From: Priapulus caudatus
Taxonomy: Eukaryota; Priapulida; Priapulimorpha; Priapulimorphida; Priapulidae
Length of the DNA stretch: 37,413 bases
Direction of reading: 5' to 3'
Assembly (NCBI RefSeq): GCF_000485595.1
Contig: NW_014577104.1
Span: 142,805-180,217, forward strand
Shown: positions 1 to 26,700 of the stretch, piece by piece
Numbering within the stretch: position 1 is the first letter of the stretch
Layout: the number at the start of each line of letters is the position of its first letter
Notes under the pieces: generated by a model
Told to the model about the DNA's origin: nothing
Seen by the model: the letters and a program-made list of their open reading frames with translations, nothing else
The model's database searches: none
Made by a program: the position numbers and the translations under genes

Positions 1-1334
1 CTATCTTATATATACAAGAACCCCAAATACCGTCTATGGTGTGGTGGCGATTTTACGCATTAATTAGTGGTACGGTAAAAAACCACGCCCCCCCCCTTCC
101 CCTCCTAGTTTCCCTCTCCCCCCTCCCCCTTCCCCTCCCCTCCCCCCTGTTTGAATTTCATCCTGGGAGAACCCTGGCCATATCATTTTACTATTCTTGT
201 CATCTTCTACCAGAGCTAAGCAGCTCAATGTCAAACTGTCCGTATTGCCATAGTTATTTAACAGATCTGGCAGTAAGTGTTTAAACAACATGTACAAATC
301 CCTCGTACCCATATTTTTATTTCAGTTGTTATATTTACTGGTGGGAGGAAAAAGAATTTCGTTGAACATCATTTTCGTTGTGTGTATATGTTGTTGCATA
401 TGTAGTCTAACCGTTCTTCGCCTTTTAAATTATTATGCACATAACTACTGGTTGATATGGTATCCAAATTACCTAGTCTGCATACATTATCTGATGCTTA
501 GAATAGGGGGGAATTGTTCATTTAAATAGTGAACAATGCTGTAAACTTTCCTTTAGAGTAAATAGAAATAATCAGATAATCAGGTAAATTTATGAAATAA
601 TTATTTGTGAAAAACAAACAATGAGGTTTCTATTTTACCAGTCCCTTGTGTGTGCATGATAACTGATGTGCGAAATCATTATTATTTTTCATGACAAACT
701 GTTTTCAGTGTTTCTTGGTGCATGGAGCATTTCATCAACTTCAACACCTAATTACGCAGGCTGATAACTTAATATATAATATTAAATATAATTATGCATA
801 TCTAATGTATAATAACTATACATGTTGCAAGTAAAATTGTATTAGTTAAGCTATATTTTCAAGACCAAATTTTTGGCGACATTTTGAGATTTGAGGTATA
901 TTTGTTATTAATAATAATATTATATTAGGCCCTACCAAATCTTTTAAATTGTCACTAAATGCAAATTTTTGTAAATATAAATAGTTGACAATAAGCGATA
1001 ATATGTGTTCAGTCTGTGGTGATATTACGTGTTTGAATTTATATTAAAAGACTGAATCAATAGTATACCGGTACTTCTATTAGATATTGCATCATATCAA
1101 AGATCATGTACTGATTATTGTCATTTCCCTTCCAAGCATGGCTATTTCAAGTAGTATTTGCAGTCTATTCACGCTAGAAGCACTACATTCAGTGGACATC
1201 CTTACATGTCAATATACATTATTTATTTCTATAATTAAAAATGGATAAGAGAATTTTTGATAACACAACCAGTGGAATAAACAAGGTACATGAATAAATT
1301 TATTAAAACGCTTTCGTGATTTAGCTAAAGATGT
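1..1334. other. Upstream AT-rich DNA, no gene recognised
   Basis: There is a C-rich pyrimidine tract at about 88-147 and otherwise AT-rich sequence. Short open frames on both strands at 36-529 have no recognisable domain. A donor-like gtaagt at about 272 and an acceptor-like ttatttcag at about 325 exist, but the intervening frames show no similarity I know. Confidence 0.5.
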
Positions 1335-1530
1335 CGCTTCGTCCCGGAAATGGGCGGTCCCCGCGAAAATTTAGAAATCCAAAAATGGATTATGATTGGT
1401 TACAGCTTGCTAAACATAGTGACGTCACGAAAACTAAAATGTTGTCAGTGAAGTGTAGGTGGTATGTTTATGCCAACCGTTTGAAATATCTTAGATAATC
1501 GTCGGCATCTGTGGACTTGTGAAGGTGAGC
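1335..1530 (+). promoter_or_regulatory. Candidate CpG promoter and non-coding first exon of sin3
   Basis: Within about 90 bp there is an ETS-type CCGGAAAT (1344-1351), a GC-box-like TGGGCGG (1351-1357), a CCGCGAAAA E2F-like stretch, an inverted CCAAT box (ATTGG, 1395-1399) and a perfect CRE/ATF palindrome TGACGTCA (1420-1427). This grouping is typical of housekeeping promoters. A good donor (GAAG|gtgagc) at 1525 could end a non-coding exon that splices to the acceptor before 3764. The direction and the link to sin3 are inferred from position; a divergent transcript is possible. Confidence 0.5.
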
Positions 1531-3182
1531 ACATACATTTTTGTTTAGATGACATTGCTTTTATAGTTGGTGAAGTTTGAAAATTTTGGATCGTCTGATT
1601 ATTGCGTATTATTGATTTGAATTGCGGTGCCTTCACTGGCAGACCGATCATCTGATTTTTCAAGGTGTGTATAATTTACCAACGATTATTTACAAAATCA
1701 AGCCAGAGGTTTTACGTTATGTGCACCTTATGGTTGCTACATTTACAGTGTACGACTAGTCGATGTAAGACTCTTAACTATTTAGGAAATAGTGCAATAT
1801 TTGAGCTGGAATAGAAAACTGCTTGGCGGTGAACGGCGACGTCGCCGTCAGTCAGAACATCCTTTCATCCTACTCAAAATGCGCAACTGTGATCTACTTG
1901 GATTTCTATTAAATATACTATTTCAGTGTAATTGTGACTTACTGAATTTCTGTTTTGTAAACATGAGCATACGGAGTCTCGTAGTAAGGGAAAGCGTATA
2001 AATGTATCAATGCATGTCTGTTTAAACCGACGGGTTGCCGTGTTCGTGAATAGAGGGGTGGCGGGTTGTAGATTGGAGCGGCTAACAAGCGTTCAGAAAG
2101 GCGCGATTCTGCTCGTCTAATTTCACGGATAAAACTTGAGATATAGATAATAACGTCGAATTGTGTCTCGCATGTTATTTTCATGATCGATCTTTCGCAT
2201 ATTTTGCCCACGTTAAGCTGTAAATAACTTGAATAGCACGTATAAAGTGCGGGTTTTGTTTGTTTTGTGCTGAAGACGCAGACAGGGGTGGGCGGGTTGT
2301 GTTGGTATTTTCGTTGTGATTTTGTCACAAAGCTGGATCATACAGTTTGCACAGATTGTCGTTGATTATGTTGTCCATGGTACACTAAAACTAACTTCAA
2401 ACGGATACATGGGATTTCTGTTTATAACAATATTTGTTGTCGTTCGAGCACAGCCAAATGTACAAGTGTTTTGGAACGTACCATTTTTTGGTCGCGTCCA
2501 TTCAACAACATTTCAGGTCGCAGTGTGCCAGGCGCCATGATGTTGTTTGGTACAGCGTGTACGCTCGCCAGTTTGTTGAGCAGAACCAACCCTTGTTGAG
2601 GTTATTACTTGCGGTGCTCATGACTGCTCATGTTAATCAATTAATTTTTATATTAACTTTAATCTTGTCGTGTATATATATCAGTGTCTGTCACTTCACA
2701 ATTGCACGAATAAGATTGTCTGAGTTCATGGTTATCAAGTTCATCGTATCCAAGCTTTAGCTATTATTATTGTATACAGATCACCATAAACTTGTAGAAC
2801 TCAGAAGCACAAATCTTCTGTTATATTATTGAATATCGTTTTAAATTTCGCTGTTGTTCATGAATTAGATATTCATTATTCAGTGTTCACAAACATACTA
2901 CAGTACTTATAATGATGCTGTCATATTGTCCATTGTTTGTATAATTAACAACCAAAACAAACGGGATTTGTTTCCTGAATTCATTGCTCCGTTCAATACA
3001 CAAGTCCACAGTATTTGTGAACTAAATTAAATTTTACGTTACTAAATTTAAATATTTGTTTACTGGCTATAGGTATTTATTGTTTAAAATCATATCATTA
3101 AATATAAAAGTAGTGAGTAATTGTGCATATATATGTCTTCACAATAATAATAACTCATGTTGGTATTCCAGGGAAGTAGTTG
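1531..3182. other. Probable sin3 5' intron, no coding signal
   Basis: The sequence is mostly AT-rich. A 129-codon open frame on the minus strand (1939-2328) resembles no family I know and lacks codon bias. A GC-richer patch at 2020-2120 has no clear promoter elements. If the promoter near 1420 drives sin3, this is part of the first intron. Confidence 0.45.
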
Positions 3183-3367
3183 CAGGGTTCTCCAAGCTTT
3201 TTCATTATAGCATGGCGGGGCTGCTTTTACGGTCTTAGTTTTAGCATTTTTTAGCTAATTTTAGCATGGCGGCTATGATATTTAGAGTGGCGGGTGCATT
3301 TTAGGATGGCGGGGCTCGACGATAACCTGGCGGGCCGCCAGGCTATAAGTGCTCTTGGAGAACCCTG
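3183..3367. mobile_element. hAT-like MITE with perfect 14-bp terminal inverted repeats
   Basis: The ends CAGGGTTCTCCAAG (3183-3196) and CTTGGAGAACCCTG (3354-3367) are exact reverse complements. The flanks share AGTTG immediately on both sides (3178-3182 and 3368-3372); taken as 8-bp duplications they match at 6 of 8. CAGGG termini and 8-bp duplications are typical of hAT elements. The 185-bp interior is non-coding and has several near-repeats of AGCATGGCGG. It lies upstream of the first sin3 coding exon. Confidence 0.75.
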
Positions 3368-3832
3368 AGTTGGTGTTTGGATTTTGTTAAATTATGCAAC
3401 TTTGTAAAGTTAGGGTAGTTTAAAACTATTAGGTATATACTCACTGACTTGTAGATTCCAGCAGTAACTGTCCTTGTTGCTTCCAACAGTCACAACTGTT
3501 CTATATTCTGAAAACCTTAACCTAGTAAATCTAGATTTTAGCCGTATGATGTTTACACTTTACTGCCTATATGCATTATAGCATTTGAGTATCGCTGTTT
3601 GCAATTTGCTATGTTTATTGTAAAATTAGAAGGAGTTGATTACAACCTATTTAGACTGAGCATTGCCCACTGTCTACAAGATTTACCATCTATTTTAGGT
3701 CAGATTTGCACCCAGTAATGTAATAAGGTACAATATAACTATATCACTGCATGCTTTCTTTAGACGGAGAATAGGTGACCTTAACATAAACTGGTCCGAA
3801 TTGGTCGGATCCAAGCTTACACGAATGACTAG

Positions 3833-20285
<16,453 letters not shown>

Positions 20286-23044
20286 TGAATGCGTGAAAAC
20301 CCGAATCCCAGGAACCGGGCGCGGCGGCGGGTCGGGAGCCGGGGATGTCTCGTGGGGCGTGCGTTCTCCAGGAAACTGAGTGGGTGCTTGACCAGGGTGG
20401 TGGTGGGGGGGGGTCTTGGCAGGTATGTACGAGGACATCCTCGTCGCACGCCGAGTCCTTACCTCGCGGCCCGCGGCTGTCGCGTGATACGGGCACGTTG
20501 GCTAGCAGTGCTTCGTATGCGGCGTTGCTCACAGCGTGAACGCGTGGGGGGTCGAAGGAAGGTCGGTGCGGGTCACGTCGGCCCAGGTTCCCGTTCGGAA
20601 GACCGAATTGATGGCCCACCTATCGAGTATTCGGCGGGCGGTAACGATGGCACGAGAAAATGCGCAGCGTCGTGCGTTGCCGTTTCGCCATGTAAATAAA
20701 TCTGGGGCCAGGTTGAAATTGTCAGGTTCGTGGATTTCCTCCCACCCTTAGCACCACTTCACTCTCACACTGCAGTGAGAGAAGTGTCGTTAGGGTTTCT
20801 GAAGCATACAAGTGCTAAAAGGGTCACTAATAAATACAAGGGCCTCGTTATAAAGTGGCTAATGCGACATTAAATTAGTATACTAGACAGTAGACACACA
20901 TGTAATAATGCAAGCGAGAAAAGTGTCGCTTGTTGAGAAGGGTGTGATGCTATTATATATACACTATAACACTGTATATATGTCACCTCATCATTGCAAT
21001 CTATAAATTTGATGTTCAGAGCCGTGTACATCTTGTATTATTCAAGTATGGTGGTTGTAAATAGTTTGCTGTGTAAATTTCTTTCTGTGTGCTGTTGTAG
21101 GCTGTTAGTGTAGTGATCTGCATTAATAATGTTGCAGGCATACATGTAGTGTGAACTGGCGCTCTCAGTAGTGTTTCCCTTCCCTTCAAATGTTATTTAT
21201 TACCACGTCATAAGTGGTCAATTGGTTGTTGCAGTTTCTGCATGTCAGCACGACGCCAACTGGAGGTTAGTCTGCATGTGTCTGCATGTGCGTGTGTTGA
21301 GTGTCTGAGGGTACCAAACTCATTTGTACATATTAAACGTGTATTGTGTGTTTGTGCGTGGGCTTGCATTTCTCAAGTAGTTTTTGTACGCAGTCCTGAC
21401 ATTCCATATCAAGCCAACAGCTACAATTTCAATAATGCCAATGGTTTAAAGTGTTTCGTGAAAAATACCATAGTAACAACATCTTGTGTTTAAATCAAAT
21501 TTGCCTCATTTATATGATGTACTCTACTTATTACTATAGTGATCATGTGCCTCTTACATACTGTACATGTCTCATATGTTGTGTATATATTTGTTGTTTT
21601 AATCGATTCACTATCAAATGATGAAGAAACAAGGTGTAATATTATCATATCACTTATTTATGCACAAGTCAAGCAAGCACAAATAAAGGTGTAACCATGC
21701 ATTCATCTAGCAATACGGTTGCTGTCTTCCGCATACCTTGTTTGTACAAACCATGGACTTTGATAAAGCTGCATGAAGATTGAGCTGCCTTGTTTTCACA
21801 CCCAGTGTTCGTTGACTTGCCAGCTGCAGCCTGGAACTAGCGTTCTTGTTGCCATGTATGATTTGGTTGATCGAAATGGTACATCGGTGCCGTGGTATGA
21901 ACGTGGTATGTGGGAACTCGCAACTATCTGGTTAGATGTATACTTTGTATTACACCAGTTTATATGGATTTACCAAGAAAATTTCTTATACCGAAAATAG
22001 AGCATCAGGCACTGCTACTGTTTCCCGTATACTGCTAATGTTTTCTCTTCTTGTGTCTGTCTGTGTGCGTGCGTGCGCGTGCGTCTATGTCCATGATTGT
22101 AATGAAGTATTTGGCATACTTTTCTCCCTAAGCACTGATAATTCGACTATCAACCTGTGTGTTTTCCCATGCTTCTGTGATGTGATTTCAACCCACTTGG
22201 CTATCTGCATTATATTAAGAATATGATGAGAAACGTGGTTGTTAAACAAACTAGCGGCAAAGTCGTTCATTTATGCATGATGAAAAGGGGTTTGGCAATT
22301 CACAATCGGACATTGAATGCAGTACCAGATAATATGTAACGTTAAAGTTGAGGTCCCTCGAACATACAATGCATGCCTGTGTCACATTGTATGTACATTT
22401 AGTTATGTAACCGTTCAATCGGTATGTCTCATCTGTTATCGATGTTCAATTGTGTATCATGTATCTATAAATATTAGCGTGAAAACTGGGTGGGAGCCAC
22501 AGGACCTGATTATATGTACCTGTTCAGAATGTGCATAATGCGGGCAAGCTGGTATGGTTTACAACAAATGAACATGCCAGCTGAAGAAAAGCACAAGTGA
22601 ACAGGGGAACAATTAATTTAGTGTTTGTTGAGTGTATGTTTGAAATAATATTGTGAACCCCTGCCTGTAATGTTGATCCATTGTCGTGGTTGCCAAATGA
22701 TACATTCAGGCAAGGTCTTCAAATGTGTATATGTGTTACAACATGCCAAAGGTTACATATTCTTGAGAATTTTAACAAGCAGTTTGCTTTTGTACCATAC
22801 TTACACATGTAAAAAGGTTTATACATTAGAGATTGTGACTTTCGAAAATTAATATAAAAAAGAAAAGAAAGAATATGTAGCCTTGTACAGAGAGTGCTCC
22901 CACCGCCATGATGTGCAGTTGTGTCGATTGTAACATGTGCCTGATTTAATCAATTGTGTGGGGCGTGGTGTAGCTGGGTGTAGATAGAGAACCTTGTAGT
23001 GTTATAAACAGCACAAGTGTATCAAAATATTATATAATATCATT
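20286..23044. other. Convergent intergenic region: sin3 and MESD 3' flanks
   Basis: The first 400 bp after the sin3 stop are GC-rich, then AT-rich sequence follows. AATAAA signals on the + strand occur at 20695-20700, 20829-20834 and 21682-21687, so the sin3 3' UTR may be about 0.4 to 1.4 kb. Short open frames here show no family. No RNA gene or mobile element was recognised. Confidence 0.6.
20695..20700 (+). terminator. Candidate sin3 polyadenylation signal
   Basis: First AATAAA after the sin3 stop codon, 410 bases downstream. Others at 20829 and 21682 are equally canonical, so the site used cannot be decided from sequence. Confidence 0.45.
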
Positions 23045-23050
23045 TTTATT
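23045..23050 (-). terminator. Candidate MESD polyadenylation signal
   Basis: AATAAA on the minus strand, about 212 bases downstream of the MESD stop codon, in AT-rich sequence. Confidence 0.5.
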
Positions 23051-23261
23051 TCAAAATATAATAAATTTTTTCCAGTTATAACAGTTGTTATTGTTAACAA
23101 ATATCTGTCAGTGTTGAAGAAAAAATTATTTAAACAACTTTTATGAAATTTAGGTAATATTACCTAATTAACTAGAATGAAGCGAAATAGGATAGCTGCA
23201 ACATGTACAAAAACTATGTAAAAAAGCAAAGGCATTCATTTCCCTACATTTTACACGTGCC

Positions 23262-23762
23262 CTACAGCTCTGTTTTTTTTGCATTTTGTCTCTTTTCATT
23301 TTCCTTGGCATTGGCCTCCTTAATTACTCTAATGCTTTCCGCTTGCTTTTGCTTCTGGTCCATCGCATTCATAATAAACTCTTTCTGCTCTTGCTTGCTC
23401 TTCTTCATTTGCTCTTTCATTTCATTCAATGCCTCATCAGCTTTAATTTTTTCATCCCTCAGCCTTTCTATATTGTTCTCGATATCTATGCTATCGGGAC
23501 TTTTATCTGTATGTTCGGGTGTACTGCTTTGTTTCTGAGACTGCTTTTGTAGCTCTTTGAGTTTGGTCTCAATTTCTATCTTTTGTTCTTTCAGCCTGTT
23601 TACCTCTGTTTTCTGTTGTAGCCGGTCTTTTTCATATTTCTCCTTTTTTGATATTTCTTCAACTGGCTCTTCGGCTGGCTCTTCGTCTGTCTCCTGTTCC
23701 TTCAGTATTTTTGCAAACTCCTCTTTACCTCTAATATCGGGACGTTTTTCCTTCTGCTGAAC
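23262..23762 (-). CDS. MESD: MESD exon 5: extended coiled-coil C-terminus with KTEL
   Basis: This single open frame of 167 codons follows a tttcatag acceptor and is rich in Lys, Glu and Gln. Two heptad-like stretches are visible. One begins EKYEKDRLQQKTEVNRLKEQ. The other begins IENNIERLRDEKIKADEALN and runs about 45 residues. They are separated by a Ser/Thr/Pro/Asp-rich hinge. The equivalent tail in vertebrate MESD is about 40-45 residues as I recall, so this tail is roughly four times longer. The antisense frames over this exon are shadows. Confidence 0.9.
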   Translation of the reverse strand, partial: VQQKEKRPDIRGKEEFAKILKEQETDEEPAEEPVEEISKKEKYEKDRLQQKTEVNRLKEQKIEIETKLKELQKQSQKQSSTPEHTDKSPDSIDIENNIERLRDEKIKADEALNEMKEQMKKSKQEQKEFIMNAMDQKQKQAESIRVIKEANAKENEKRQNAKKTEL

Positions 23763-26700
23763 CTATGAAAACAAAGATGGCAGCAGTTTTAGGGACCACC
23801 TAATTTATTGTTTGGTTACTTCATTATTATTTTGACGTACTGTACTATTATTTTTTAAACAATCCTTTTAGATTAGGCAGGTGTTCACTCATATATATGT
23901 ATTTACTGGAAATATAAATCTACATTTACGGACCTTGTAGAGTGGGGAAGCTTTGCCATAATAGATCTGTTGTTCAATTGTAACTTCTTCACACCTATCC
24001 TGAGTGACTAGAAAGTTCTTGATATCCCAAGCTTTTGAGCCATCCTTAAGCATGAAAATCACTCTGTTGTCATCTACCACAAACCTGGAGAAAGAGATGT
24101 AGAGTAAAGGTGTCTTCCTACTTAAATTGTGCTCTCACAAAGAACTTTTTTAAAGAGTCAATTATTAACTGTACTTCTATACTTAGATACTTATTACAGG
24201 AACAAAATGTTTTGTCATTCTGCTTCAGGGTTTATGTCTAGAAAGTGCAACCATTGAGATGGTCATTCATTCATTCATTCATGACAACATTTATATATAT
24301 ATACAATATTCACGGTAGCATTCGCGGTTACATTTTTTATCTTTTAATCAATATTTGGCACCAAAAATTCTCAAACGTACAGTGCAAGTGTAGTCCTATA
24401 ATACCAGTTCCTTCCTCAACTATCACATCACGGCATAACACATACACCTCTAGCACACCGACTGCACTCCATCAAATAATGCATGAGTTACAATGTGTAA
24501 GGGTGCAAGAGTAATAAAGGATATTGAGGTTTTATCAGAAAAAACTCTATTTAACATTTAAATGTAGTCTCTATTTAACATGTGCCACACCTGATCAAAG
24601 GGTGACTTCTAGCATTGACTTGCACAAACATGAGACATGAAAGCCCTGCCTCTCATTATATTACACAGTGTATCTACGTGCAAACATGGGACCGGCTTAG
24701 TTCTACAAACAATTCTTTAAAATATAGACACTACCTTTGGCTCTCATAGTTTGCATTGAACAGACTTGTGTGCCAAAGCTGCGTGATTGCTTCCGTCTCT
24801 TCACGCGTCGGACCACCTACAAAACAAATAGTGGCGATAGAGATGTATGATGAACAAAGTTTTAAATCGGCTATCTCAGGAGACCTTAGTCAAAGAAGTA
24901 GCAATGCATGATTATTACCAATCGTGCTATCGTAATTATTACCAAGCAGAAGCTAAATTCTCACATTTTCTTGTTTCTCGGCTTAACACTTGCAGGTGGA
25001 GTAAACCTCTGTTTAACTTATACCTAATGAAACATGACCTTTGCAATATTGATGTAACAAGTGCCGCAAAGCGACAGCGCTCAACTGACGTGTACTGTAG
25101 CCAGGTATTCTTCTGATAAACTCACTGGCAACCGAATCAAGTGCGCCCTCCTGCCACCGCGGGAATGTCTGATATCTGACCTTTCGCCCTCTGCCCTTTG
25201 ACCTGTGACCTCAAATTTCGCACTGGTGATGGGTTTCCTCCCCATCACACTATACATCAAATATTAAGAGTGTAGGTCGAGCCGTTGAGATTTGTGCTGC
25301 AATTCCCTATTTCCTTCTATATCTTAAAGGACAATTGAAGTCAAATTTTCTAACTTCTGTAACGTTTTTATACATAGAAATACATTCAATAACGTATTCC
25401 ATTTCAAATCCGGCGCCCAATTAGTAATAAACACATGAATAGTAATCTAGGTCATGTGCCGTCACGGCCCCAAGTTGAGCGACGCCACGCTAACGCAAGT
25501 TGAGTGCACTGTTGTGTATAAGATGGAAACAGAAAGCGATAATTTCAATGATTCTAGTGATTACGCAGGTGATGATGATATTTATAGTGATTTACCAGTT
25601 GGATATAGGTTTGAGCCTGAATATACACAAGAAGAAATTGAAGAGAATCGTCTGAAAAAGCAACGCGAAGAGTCGGCAGAAACCTCTCAAGAATCAGAAC
25701 AGTCACAACATGGCGGAATGGAAGCTTCGGTACCCGATAGGACTGTAGACAAATACTGGTGTTCTTGAGGTGTTTGTGAATTAATGAGTACGACACCTGA
25801 ATGTATATATGCTGCCATGAGAATGAGAAGACCAGGGTTATTGTAGACCAGTTCGACGCTAGACCAGGTGAGTCATGCGAGTACACTGATCACCGAGCTT
25901 ATCACGCTCAGCTTGGTAATATGTATGTACATGAATATAAGTACATTTACAGGCTACATGTTTGTGTCTTGAAATAATAAATAAGCATGAGAAATAACAA
26001 AAAACATCGAATATTTAACCACCGCACGCACTATGTTTACATAATGGTGTCGCTCAATTCAGGTGTTTATTACTAATTGGGCACCGGATTTGAAATGGAA
26101 TACGTTATTGAATGTATTTCTATATATAAAAACGTTACAGAAGTTAGAAAATTTGACTTCAATTGTCCTTTAAGTTAAGGGGGAAATATTCCCCCTCCAT
26201 TGACACACCTTGACCTTTGACCCTTAACCCCCAAATTCAACATACCGAGTCTTTTTCGCGATCCCCCCCCCCACGTCCTGAATATCAAGACCGTACGTCG
26301 AGCAGTTAAGATTTGTGCCCAACTGTTGACGCACGCACGCACGCACGGACAATCATGCGATTCTACCAGCTGCATCTGACTTCGTCAGCTGAGCTAAAAA
26401 TGCAGTTTCACAAGCTTGGGGCATTTAACTGCTTCAAAGCGATAAAACTGTAATGACTTGATGGTTTCTTCGATTTTAACGGCTACTTTACAATTTCATT
26501 ACAACACAAGGGTATGCTGATATGTGGCTGCAACGTATTAGCCAGCGAGCCGTGCAGCCTTGATTTGCATGGTCAGTTTTGAAACTGTACGGCCACAAAT
26601 GTGTAACACGGCCTAAAATATTGATCTATTTAAGACACACATACAAAACAAGTGCCGCAGAGCGACAGCGCTCATCTAACGTCTACTGCGGTGACTCTGT

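Larger units (their letters stand above)
25130..26400 (-). repeat. Dispersed repeat 'R', reverse copy split by a TTAA insertion
   Basis: The segment 25150-25327 matches the reverse complement of about 12445-12590, including GCACTGGTGATGGGTTTCCT. The segment 26170-26400 matches the reverse complement of about 12226-12440, ending CAGCTGCATCTGAC. The two halves are interrupted exactly at a TTAA by the 842-bp element below. The tetranucleotide run is GCAC here. The copy lies inside MESD intron 2. Confidence 0.8.

Noticed and set aside
1939-2328. 129-codon minus-strand open frame as a gene
   Set aside because: No recognisable domain, no conserved motif and no splice or promoter context supporting it.
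23203-23552. Plus-strand frames of 88-111 codons that look hydrophobic and membrane-like
   Set aside because: They are antisense to MESD exon 5; Lys/Glu codons read as Phe/Leu/Ser on the other strand.
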